Origin: Sphingobium sp. HWE2-09
GTDB lineage: Bacteria; Pseudomonadota; Alphaproteobacteria; Sphingomonadales; Sphingomonadaceae
NCBI RefSeq assembly: GCF_035989265.1
Contig: NZ_JAYKZX010000001.1
Span: 1,071,001 to 1,135,000, forward strand
Reading direction: 5' to 3'
Length of the DNA stretch: 64,000 bases
Position numbers and translations under genes: made by a program. Position 1 is the stretch's first letter. Each line of letters starts with the position of its first letter. Shown piece after piece: positions 54,930-63,076 of this stretch. The notes below the pieces were generated by a model. The model worked only from the letters and a program-made list of their open reading frames with translations. It ran no database searches and was not told where the DNA came from.

Positions 54930-55582
54930 ATGGACATGCATGACACAGCCCTGACGCTGCACGGCTATTGGCGATCGGGCACCAGTTACCGGACCCGGAT
55001 CGCGCTCAATGCCAAGGGACTGGCCTATGACCAGGTCAGCCACGACCTGCGCCGGGGCGATCAGCGCGCGCCCGATTATCTGGCGCTCAATCCGCAGGGG
55101 CTGGTGCCCGCACTGGAAGCTGGCGAACTGATCCTGACCCAGTCCGGCGCAATCATCGAATGGCTGGACGAGCGCTATCCCGATCCCCCCTATTGCCCGA
55201 TACGGCTGATGATCGGGCGATCGTGCGCGCCATGGCGCTGCTGGTCGCCTGCGACATCCATCCGCTCAACAATGTGCGCGTGTTGAACCGCCTGCGCGAC
55301 GATCTGGACGCGGACGCAGATGCGGTGAAGGCATGGATCGCCCATTGGATCGGCCAGGGTTTCGGCGCGCTGGAAAATATGGTCGCACGGCATGGCGGCC
55401 GCTTCTGCTTTGGCGACCGGCTGACCGTCGCGGACTGCCATATCGTGCCGCAACTCTACTCGGCGGAACGCTTCGGCGTCGATCTCTCCGCCTATCCGCG
55501 CCTGGTCGAAACGGTCGATCGCGTCCGCACAGAACCATGCGTCGCCGCGGCCCACCCGGACAGGCAGGCCGACGCAGGCTAA
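54930..55582 (+). pseudogene. glutathione S-transferase, maleylacetoacetate-isomerase-like, broken by one missing base
   Basis: Zeta-class features appear at the start: LHGYWRSGTSYRTRIALNAK (active-site Ser region) and LNPQGLVPALEAGE, LTQSGAIIEWLDERYP. After DPP the frame goes wrong and stops at 55286. The next frame continues properly with LLPDTADDRAIVRAMALLVA, HPLNNVRVL and FCFGDRLTVADCHIVPQLY, ending at 55582. One extra C in the C6 tract at 55185-55190 gives a whole 217-aa protein. Such enzymes use glutathione to isomerise maleylacetoacetate or maleylpyruvate. The lesion is the same kind as in mdcB, so a sequencing slip is possible. Confidence 0.82.
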
Positions 55583-55621
55583 TCGGATGCAGCCCCGGCG
55601 CAATCATGCTAGCCGTCCGGC

Positions 55622-56215
55622 ATGAGCCGTCCTCTTCCTGCCAGCCCCCGCAAGCCGCGCGACGATGGCGCAGGTGATCGCCGCCGCCAGATATTGGCAA
55701 TCGCCGCCCGCCTGTTCGCGCGCAAGGGCTATCGCGGCACGTCGATGCGCGACATTGGCGAGGAAGCCGGAGTGCTGGGCGGCTCGCTCTATCATCATAT
55801 CAAGTCGAAGGACGCCCTGTTCGTCGAACTGCATAATGCCGCGCTCGACGCTGCCGCCGCCCGGATCGAAGCCGCGGTCGCGCAACGCGAACATCCCTGG
55901 GATCGGCTGGAGGCCGCCTGCGAAGCGCTGCTCGACATTCAGTTGGACCCGCAATCCCTGACCCTGCCGATGATGAACGATTTCCGCGAGGTGCCGGACG
56001 GGGTGCGCGCGGCGCTGATCGACCGACGCGACCGGTTCGAAACGCTGTTCCGCGATCTGGTCGCCGCCCTGCCGCTGCCTGCGACGATCGACCGCTCGCT
56101 CTATCGCAACCTGCTTCTGTCGCAATTGAACAGTGCGGCGGACTGGTATCGGCCCGGCCGCCTGACGCCCCAGGCCATAGCCAGCCAGATCGCGGCCATC
56201 TTCCGCCACGAATAG
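55622..56215 (+). CDS. TetR-family regulator
   Basis: This is a 197-aa protein. HTH at about residues 20-65: RRQILAIAARLFARKGYRGT and MRDIGEEAGVLGGSLYHHI. The ligand domain contains the KSKDALF to LDPQSLTLPMM segments usual in regulators of fatty-acid degradation. No strong SD. It lies 85 bp before the acyl-CoA dehydrogenase gene whose promoter carries a small dyad, so it probably represses that gene and responds to an acyl-CoA. Confidence 0.86.
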   Translation: MSRPLPASPRKPRDDGAGDRRRQILAIAARLFARKGYRGTSMRDIGEEAGVLGGSLYHHIKSKDALFVELHNAALDAAAARIEAAVAQREHPWDRLEAACEALLDIQLDPQSLTLPMMNDFREVPDGVRAALIDRRDRFETLFRDLVAALPLPATIDRSLYRNLLLSQLNSAADWYRPGRLTPQAIASQIAAIFRHE

Positions 56216-56246
56216 CCGCGCCACCGACCAGAGAGCACCAACGACT

Positions 56247-56275
56247 TTGACTGTAACAGATGTTTGGTATATAAG
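56247..56275 (+). promoter_or_regulatory. sigma-70-like promoter of the acyl-CoA dehydrogenase gene with internal dyad
   Basis: TTGACT (56247-56252), a 17-bp spacer and TATAAG (56270-56275). The dyad AACA-GA-TGTT (56255-56264) lies in the spacer and is a plausible TetR half-site pair. The GTG start is 25 bp downstream of the -10 box. Confidence 0.6.
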
Positions 56276-56300
56276 GCGGCAAGCCTGAAGGAGCGTCCCC

Positions 56301-58043
56301 GTGCAAGCCTATACCCCCCCGATCGACGATTATCGCTTCCTCCTGAACGACGTGCTCGGTTTCGACGCCGCCATGGCCGAACTGGGGCAGGAGGTGGACG
56401 CCGATCTCGCCGCCACGGTACTAGAAGAGGCAGGCCGCCTGTGCGCCGATCGCCTGCAACCGCTCAACCGCGAAGGCGACGAACAGGGCAGCCAGCTGAT
56501 CGACGGCGCGGTGCGCACGCCACCCGGTTTCGCCGACGCCTATCGCAGCTTCGTGGAGGCCGGATGGGCCTCGCTATCTGCCGATCCGGCCCATGGCGGG
56601 CAGGGGCTGCCTTTCATCCTGCAGCTCTGGTTCGATGAAATGATGTCGGCCGCCAACCTCTCCTTCGGCCTGTTCCCCGGCCTGACGCGCGGCGCCTGCG
56701 AAGCGATCGCCGCACATGGCGACGACACGCTCAAGGCGACCTGGCTGCCCGCCATGGTCAGCGGCGCATGGACCGGCGCGATGGCGCTGACCGAAAGCGG
56801 CGCAGGCACCGATCTCGCCCTGCTCAAGACCAAGGCCGTGCCGCAGGGCGACGCCTATGCCGTCACTGGCACGAAGATCTTCATATCCTCGGGCGACCAT
56901 GATTTTGGCGGCAATATCGTCCATCTCGTCCTCGCCCGCCTGCCCGACGCACCGGCCGGGGTGAAGGGTATCAGCCTGTTCCTGGTCCCCAAATTCCTGC
57001 CCGACGACGCTGGTGGCTTTACCGTGCGCAACGCCATGTCGGTCGGGGCGCTGGAAAAGAAGATGGGCATCCACGCCCAACCGACCTGCGTCATGCATTA
57101 TGACGGCGCGACCGGCTGGCTGGTGGGTGAGCCGCACCGCGGGCTGGCGGCGATGTTCACGATGATGAATGCCGAACGCTTGATGGTCGGCATCCAGGGG
57201 CTGGGCATCGCCGGCGCCGCCTATCAGCAGGCCGCCGCCTATGCCAAGGATCGGCTACAGGGGCGCAGCGCCGACGGCGCGCACGGCCCCGTCGCCATTA
57301 TCGACCATGCCGATGTCCGCCGCATGTTGCTCAACGTCCGCGCCTTCGTGGAGGCCGGACGCGCCCTGGCCGGATGGACCGCGCTACAATATGATCGCGC
57401 CCGCCTACACCCCGACGCGGCCGAACGGGCCAAGGCCGACGCCCGCGTCGCGCTGCTGACGCCGGTGATCAAGGCCGCCTTCACCGACCTCGGTTTCGAA
57501 GGTGCGGTGCAGGCGCAACAGGTGTTCGGCGGCCATGGTTACATCCGCGAATGGGGCATGGAACAATATGTCCGCGATGCGCGCATCGCCCAGATTTACG
57601 AAGGCACTAACGGCGTGCAGGCGATGGACCTGGTCGGGCGCAAGCTGGCATTGAACGGTGGCGCAGCGGTCGAAGATATCTTCGCGCTGATCACCGCCGA
57701 TCTCGACGCCGCAGCCGCCGCGTCGCCCGGCCTGCCCATCATCGATGCCGTCCGCGAAGCCCTGGCGCTGCTACAGGACGCGACCGCCGCGTTGCGCGGG
57801 GCGCAGGGCGACGCGGCCGGCGCAGCGGCGGTCGATTATCTCCGCCTCTTCGCCCTCGTCGCGATGGGCTGGATGTGGGCGCGCATGGCCGCCGCCGCCA
57901 GCAGCACATCGTTGCTCCACACCGCCAAGCGCGCAGTCGCCGATTTCTTCGCGCAACGCATCCTGCCGCAGGCCCGCGCGCTAGCAGCCAGCATCGCGGC
58001 TGGGGAAAGCGCGATCATGGCGCTGGGCGCGGATGCTTTCTAA
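56301..58043 (+). CDS. acyl-CoA dehydrogenase of the long, DmdC-like type
   Basis: This 580-aa FAD enzyme desaturates an acyl-CoA at the alpha-beta position. It has ALTESGAGTDLA and GTKIFISSGDHDF in the FAD/substrate region, FGGHGYIREWGMEQYVRDARI near the end of the core, and the general base E434 in QIYEGTNG. About 120 extra residues at the C-terminus form the acyl-CoA_dh_C-type helical domain found in the 3-methylmercaptopropionyl-CoA dehydrogenase group and other long ACADs. GTG start at 56301 lies behind AAGGAG. The next gene is an unrelated signalling cluster, so it is monocistronic. Confidence 0.88.
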   Translation: MQAYTPPIDDYRFLLNDVLGFDAAMAELGQEVDADLAATVLEEAGRLCADRLQPLNREGDEQGSQLIDGAVRTPPGFADAYRSFVEAGWASLSADPAHGGQGLPFILQLWFDEMMSAANLSFGLFPGLTRGACEAIAAHGDDTLKATWLPAMVSGAWTGAMALTESGAGTDLALLKTKAVPQGDAYAVTGTKIFISSGDHDFGGNIVHLVLARLPDAPAGVKGISLFLVPKFLPDDAGGFTVRNAMSVGALEKKMGIHAQPTCVMHYDGATGWLVGEPHRGLAAMFTMMNAERLMVGIQGLGIAGAAYQQAAAYAKDRLQGRSADGAHGPVAIIDHADVRRMLLNVRAFVEAGRALAGWTALQYDRARLHPDAAERAKADARVALLTPVIKAAFTDLGFEGAVQAQQVFGGHGYIREWGMEQYVRDARIAQIYEGTNGVQAMDLVGRKLALNGGAAVEDIFALITADLDAAAAASPGLPIIDAVREALALLQDATAALRGAQGDAAGAAAVDYLRLFALVAMGWMWARMAAAASSTSLLHTAKRAVADFFAQRILPQARALAASIAAGESAIMALGADAF

Positions 58044-58224
58044 GCCTCCGCTCGCCTGGCGCTGAAAATAGGGTCCGGGTTCAAGCCACAAAGCGGCGCG
58101 ACCCGGTTCATACTATAGATAGTTGATGCAGATCAGCTTTCCCGTCTGCCGAGCGCAACAATCCTTGCAACCCGTTTGAAACTATCGCTAGGCGGATGTT
58201 GAACACATCTTTACGCGGTGGCGC

Positions 58225-61200
58225 ATGTCTAACGGAAAAACAGCTTTGGCGGCGATCCCGCGGCCGCGCGCATCGCTCTGGGCCGCCTTTGGCCTGGCCC
58301 TCGGCCTCGCCTTCTTCCTGATCAGCGGCACGATCGCCTATCGCAATATCCAAAGCCTGCGCGAAAGCGACACCGCGATCCGGCACACCCATAGCGTCCT
58401 GATCGCGCTCGATGAACTTCTGTCGACGACGCAGGACGCGGAAACCGGCCAGCGCGGCTATCTGCTCACCGGCAGCCAGGCCTATCTCGAACCCTATGAC
58501 AGTGCCGTCGCCGCGCTCGCCGCGCGGATGCGCACCGTCACCGACCTGACGCGCGACAATCCGGCACAGCAGACCAATGTCACGGCGCTCAAACGCCATG
58601 TCGACGCCAAGCTCGCGGAATTGCGCGAAAGCGTCGAGCAGCGCCGGACCAGGGGTTTCGACGCCGCGCTCGCGGTCGTCACCACCGATCGCGGCAAGAT
58701 GGAAATGGATGCGATCCGCGCGCAATTGACCGGCATGGCGCAGGAAGAATTGCGCCTGCGCACGATCCGCATGGACGAAATGGCCGCCGCCGCCCGGACC
58801 GCCATCACCACCGGCATCGTGTCCAGCCTGATCGGCGCGGGGCTGACCATCGCCATATTCATGCTGATGCGCATCAGCACCCGCGCACGCGCACGCCAGC
58901 AATGGCTGCAGACCGGGCAACTGGGCCTCGCCAAGGCGATGGGCGGCGAAAAAACGGTTGAGGAACTGGGGGAAGCAATCCTCGCCTTCCTCGCCAGCTA
59001 TCTTGGTTTTCAGGGCGGCGCCCTGTTCAAGGGCGAAGGCGGACGTTTCCTGCGCGCCGCCGCCATCGGCGTCCCCGCCGACGCGGACATGCCCGAAGGC
59101 TTCGCCATCAAGGACGGGTTGCTGGGCCAGGTCGCCGCGCAGAAACAGCCTTTGGTCCTGCACGATATCCCCGATGGCTATCTGACCATCGGATCGGGCC
59201 TTGGCCGGGACAAGCCCCGTCATCTCGCCATCGTGCCCGCCACCGCCGATGGCGTCGTCAACGCCGTGATGGAACTGGGCTTCTTCCAGCCCATCGGTGA
59301 CGATGTTCTGGCGCTGCTCGATCAGGCGTCCCCCGCGATCGGCATTGCGCTGCGTTCGGCTCGCTTCCGCACCCGCTTGCGCGAGGCATTGGAAGAAACG
59401 CAGCGCCAGTCGGGCGAATTGCAGGCGCAAAGCGAAGAATTGCGCGTCTCCAACGAGGAACTGGAAGAACAGGGCCGCGCGCTCAAGGAATCCCAGGTCC
59501 GCCTGGAACAGCAGCAGGTCGAACTGGAACAGACCAATAGCCAGTTGGAGGAACAGGCCCAGACGCTCGAAAATCAGCGCGACGAGCTGGAAAAGGCAGG
59601 CACGACGCTGCAATTGCGCGCACGCGAATTGGAGCAGGCGAGCCAGTATAAGTCCGACTTCCTTGCCAACATGTCGCACGAATTGCGCACGCCGCTCAAT
59701 TCTCTGCTGATCCTGTCCAAGCTGCTGGGCGACAATCCCGACGGCAATCTGTCGCCCGACCAGATCAAGTTCGCGCGGACGATCGAATCCTCCGGCAATG
59801 ATCTTCTCACCCTCATCAACGATATTCTCGACCTGTCGAAGATCGAGGCGGGGCATATCCAGGTCCAGCCCGAAACCGTGCCGTTGCAACGGCTGGTCGG
59901 CGACCTGCGCCAGCTGTTCCAGCCCGTGGCCCAGACCCGCGGCCTCCAGTTCGAGGTCGAGATCGCGCCAGACTGCCCGCGCGCCATCGAAACCGACCGG
60001 ATGCGCGTGGAGCAGATCGTCAAGAACCTGCTGTCCAACGCGTTCAAATTCACCCAGGAAGGTAGCGTGCGCCTGACCCTGTCGGCGGTCGGCGACGATC
60101 GTCTGGCGCTCGCCGTCAGCGACACCGGCATCGGCATGTCAAAGGAACAGCAGGGCCATATTTTCGAGGCCTTCCATCAGGCCGACAGCACGATCAGCCG
60201 CCGCTATGGCGGCACGGGCCTTGGCCTCTCCATCTCGCGCCAGCTGGCGCGCCTGCTGGGCGGCCGCATCGACCTGCAAAGCCAGCCGGGGGAGGGCAGC
60301 TGCTTTACCCTCACCATACCGATCGCCTATGATCCCGCCGCCGTCACCTCCCGCCAGGCTGCGCCGCCGGTCAGCGTCGATACGCCCGCGCCAGCGCCCG
60401 TCGCCCCCGCGCCGGTCCGCACCGCATCGCCCTCACCGTCACCCTCGCCCAAATGGATCATAGAGGATGACCGCGCCGCCATCACCGAAGGCCGCCGCCT
60501 GCTCCTGATCATCGAGGATGACGAGGTGTTCGCCTCCGTCGTATGCGACCTGTCGCGCGACATGGGCTTTCAATGCCTGGTCGCGGGTACGGCGGAAGAG
60601 GCGATGAAACTGGCGCGCGACTATATGCCCAGCGCCGTTGTCCTCGACCTTGGCCTCCCCGATCAGTCGGGCCTGACCGTCCTCGACCGGCTCAAGCATG
60701 ACGAAGCCACTCGCCACATTCCCATCCATGTCGTTTCCGCGTCCGACCATAGCCAGGCCGCCTTGTCCCTGGGCGCAGTCGGCTATCTGGTGAAACCGGT
60801 AAAGCGCGAACAACTCGCCGAAGTGCTCGAAAGCCTGCACGCGAAACTGGCGACCCGCGTGCGGCGCGTCCTCATCGTGGAGGATGATCCGGTCCAACGC
60901 GACGCCGTCGCCCGGCTACTGCTGACCGATGATGTGGAAACGGTCGGTGTAGGCACCGCGGCCGAATGTCTGGAACAGCTGCGCCAGCAGACCTTCGACT
61001 GCATGGTGCTGGACCTGACGCTGCCCGACACGTCCGGTTTCGCGCTGCTGGAAACGTTGAGCGAAGAGGGCGATCACGGCTTCCCGCCCGTCATCGTCTA
61101 TACCGGTCACGACCTCTCGCCCGACGACGAACAGCGCCTGCGCCGCTATTCCAGCTCGATCATCATCAAGGGCGCGAAATCGCCCGAACGGCTGCTGGAC

Positions 61201-61680
61201 GAAGTGTCGCTGTTCCTGCACCAGGTCGTGTCGGAACTGCCGCCCGAACAGCGCAAGATGATCCAGAAGGCCCGCAATCGCGACGCCGCGCTGGAAGGAC
61301 GCCGCATCCTCATCGTGGAGGATGACGTTCGCAACGTCTATTCCCTCACCAGCGTGCTGGAACCGCGCGGCGCCACGGTGCAGATCGCCCGCAACGGGCA
61401 GGAGGCGCTGGACGCGCTCGCCGCCTCGACCGGCGATCCGGCGACCGCCATCGATCTGGTGCTGATGGACGTGATGATGCCGGTGATGGACGGCCTTACC
61501 GCCACCCGCGCGATCCGGGCCGACGCGCAATGGGCGGCACTGCCGATCCTGATGCTGACGGCCAAGGCGATGCCCGACGACCAGCAACGCTGTCTGGAAG
61601 CGGGCGCGAACGACTATATGGCAAAGCCCATCGACGTCGATAAACTCCTCTCGCTGGTCCGCGTCTGGATGCCGCGCTGA
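58225..61680 (+). CDS. hybrid histidine kinase: CHASE3-GAF-HisKA-HATPase-three receivers
   Basis: This is a 1151-aa sensor kinase. Transmembrane helices at about 18-38 and 190-212 enclose a CHASE3-type helical sensor with QDAETGQRGYLLTG. Then a GAF domain (about 245-380), a long coiled coil (about 385-475), HisKA with phospho-acceptor H485 in SHELRTPLN, HATPase with GTGLGLSISRQLA, a Pro-rich linker, and three receiver domains with phospho-Asp D808, D930 and D1082. The middle receiver is followed by an atypical segment, while the last has the complete DVMMPVMDG and MTAKA motifs. It probably feeds CheR/CheB and the next kinase; its stop overlaps the cheR start (TGATG). Confidence 0.9.
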   Translation: MSNGKTALAAIPRPRASLWAAFGLALGLAFFLISGTIAYRNIQSLRESDTAIRHTHSVLIALDELLSTTQDAETGQRGYLLTGSQAYLEPYDSAVAALAARMRTVTDLTRDNPAQQTNVTALKRHVDAKLAELRESVEQRRTRGFDAALAVVTTDRGKMEMDAIRAQLTGMAQEELRLRTIRMDEMAAAARTAITTGIVSSLIGAGLTIAIFMLMRISTRARARQQWLQTGQLGLAKAMGGEKTVEELGEAILAFLASYLGFQGGALFKGEGGRFLRAAAIGVPADADMPEGFAIKDGLLGQVAAQKQPLVLHDIPDGYLTIGSGLGRDKPRHLAIVPATADGVVNAVMELGFFQPIGDDVLALLDQASPAIGIALRSARFRTRLREALEETQRQSGELQAQSEELRVSNEELEEQGRALKESQVRLEQQQVELEQTNSQLEEQAQTLENQRDELEKAGTTLQLRARELEQASQYKSDFLANMSHELRTPLNSLLILSKLLGDNPDGNLSPDQIKFARTIESSGNDLLTLINDILDLSKIEAGHIQVQPETVPLQRLVGDLRQLFQPVAQTRGLQFEVEIAPDCPRAIETDRMRVEQIVKNLLSNAFKFTQEGSVRLTLSAVGDDRLALAVSDTGIGMSKEQQGHIFEAFHQADSTISRRYGGTGLGLSISRQLARLLGGRIDLQSQPGEGSCFTLTIPIAYDPAAVTSRQAAPPVSVDTPAPAPVAPAPVRTASPSPSPSPKWIIEDDRAAITEGRRLLLIIEDDEVFASVVCDLSRDMGFQCLVAGTAEEAMKLARDYMPSAVVLDLGLPDQSGLTVLDRLKHDEATRHIPIHVVSASDHSQAALSLGAVGYLVKPVKREQLAEVLESLHAKLATRVRRVLIVEDDPVQRDAVARLLLTDDVETVGVGTAAECLEQLRQQTFDCMVLDLTLPDTSGFALLETLSEEGDHGFPPVIVYTGHDLSPDDEQRLRRYSSSIIIKGAKSPERLLDEVSLFLHQVVSELPPEQRKMIQKARNRDAALEGRRILIVEDDVRNVYSLTSVLEPRGATVQIARNGQEALDALAASTGDPATAIDLVLMDVMMPVMDGLTATRAIRADAQWAALPILMLTAKAMPDDQQRCLEAGANDYMAKPIDVDKLLSLVRVWMPR

Positions 61681-62504
61681 TGCAGGACAAGGTTGAGGAT
61701 ATCGAAATCCAGCTGCTGCTGGAGGCGCTCTATCAACGCTATCATTACGACTTCCGCCATTATGCACGCGCGTCGATCAAGCGGCGGCTGATGCAGGCGC
61801 GCAGCCAATTGGGCTTCGCCAGCTTCTCGGCCATGCAGGATCATCTGCTCCATGATCCCGCCACCCTGCCGCGCCTGCTCAACTATCTGACCGTGCAGGT
61901 CAGCGAAATGTTTCGCGACCCCTCCTATTTCCGCGCCCTGCGGGAAAAGGTGATCCCGCACCTGCGCACCTATCCCTCGCTCAAAGTGTGGGTCGCCGGA
62001 TGCAGCAACGGCGAGGAACTCTATTCCCTCTCCATCCTGTTCCGGGAAGAGGGTCTGGACCAACGCACGCTCTTCTATGCGACGGACATCAATCCCGATG
62101 CGCTCAAAGCCGCGGAAGCAGGCATCTATCCGCTCGACCAGATCCGCAAATTCACCGAAAACCACCAGAAATCTGGCGCGCCCTGTTCGCTGTCGGACTA
62201 TTATACCGCCGATTATGGCCGCGCCGTATTCGACAAGAGCCTGCGGTCGCGCGTCGTCTTTTCCGATCACAGCCTGGTGACGGACGCGGTCTTCGCCGAA
62301 ATGCACCTCATCTCCTGTCGCAACGTCCTTATCTATTTCGATCGGGATCTGCAGGACCGCGCGCTCGGCCTGTTCCGCGACTCTCTTGCCCGCAAGGGGT
62401 TTCTGGGGCTGGGGTCGAAGGAAAGCATGCGCTTTTCCGGCCATGCCTCCGCCTTCACCGATTTCGTGCGCGAAGAAAAGATCTACCAGAGGCAGGAGCC
62501 ATGA
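61680..62504 (+). CDS. CheR-type protein-glutamate methyltransferase
   Basis: This is a 274-aa SAM-dependent methyltransferase. It has an N-terminal helical domain with YDFRHYARASIKRRL, the SAM motif VAGCSNGEELYSLSI (about 105-119), YATDINPDALKAA and LISCRNVLIYFD. There is no methyl-accepting chemoreceptor or CheA/CheW in the window, so it serves a signalling system outside classical chemotaxis. Its ATG shares bases with the kinase stop. Confidence 0.9.
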   Translation: MQDKVEDIEIQLLLEALYQRYHYDFRHYARASIKRRLMQARSQLGFASFSAMQDHLLHDPATLPRLLNYLTVQVSEMFRDPSYFRALREKVIPHLRTYPSLKVWVAGCSNGEELYSLSILFREEGLDQRTLFYATDINPDALKAAEAGIYPLDQIRKFTENHQKSGAPCSLSDYYTADYGRAVFDKSLRSRVVFSDHSLVTDAVFAEMHLISCRNVLIYFDRDLQDRALGLFRDSLARKGFLGLGSKESMRFSGHASAFTDFVREEKIYQRQEP

Positions 62505-63076
62505 CGGCGCACCCGATCCAGGCCGTCGCCATCGGCGCATCGGCGGGCGCGGTCCAGGCGCTGCTGCGCATATTGCCCGCGCTGCCCGCCACCTATCCCC
62601 TTGCGCTGCTGGTCCTGGTCCACGTCCCGCCCGACCGCGCCAATGCGCTGGTCCCGCTGTTCCAGTCCAAATGTCCGCTGCCGGTCAAGGAAGCCGAAGA
62701 CAAGGAACGGATCGTGGGCGGCACTATCTATTTCGCGCCGTCGGACTATCATCTGCTGGTGGAGGCGGACCATTCGATCGCCCTGTCCTGGGACGAGCCG
62801 GTCAATCACAGCCGCCCCGCGATCGACATCCTGCTCGACAGCGCGGCCGACGCCTATGGCCCGGCGCTGGCGGGCATGGTGCTGACCGGCGCGAGCCATG
62901 ACGGCGCGGCTGGCCTCGCGGCGGTGGCGGGCGCGGGGGGCGTCGCCATCGTGCAGGACCCGGCCGAAGCGCAGGTGCCAACCATGCCGCGGGCGGCGCT
63001 GGCGGCCTGTCCGACCGCAACCGCAATGACCCTGGACGACATCATTCTCTATCTCCTGCAACTGGCGACGATATGA
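62501..63076 (+). CDS. CheB-type methylesterase domain, no receiver
   Basis: This is a 191-aa stand-alone methylesterase. The catalytic triad is S14 (IGASAGA), H41 (LVHVPPDR) and D134 (GASHDGAAG). It lacks the N-terminal receiver of classical CheB, so its activity cannot be controlled by its own phosphorylation and probably depends on the neighbouring receivers. ATG overlaps the cheR stop, with GGCAGGAG upstream. Confidence 0.9.
   Translation: MTAHPIQAVAIGASAGAVQALLRILPALPATYPLALLVLVHVPPDRANALVPLFQSKCPLPVKEAEDKERIVGGTIYFAPSDYHLLVEADHSIALSWDEPVNHSRPAIDILLDSAADAYGPALAGMVLTGASHDGAAGLAAVAGAGGVAIVQDPAEAQVPTMPRAALAACPTATAMTLDDIILYLLQLATI

Noticed and set aside
58108..59889. 593-codon minus-strand frame opposite the hybrid kinase
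   Set aside because: Low-complexity, Phe/Leu/Gln-rich mirror of the kinase coiled coil.
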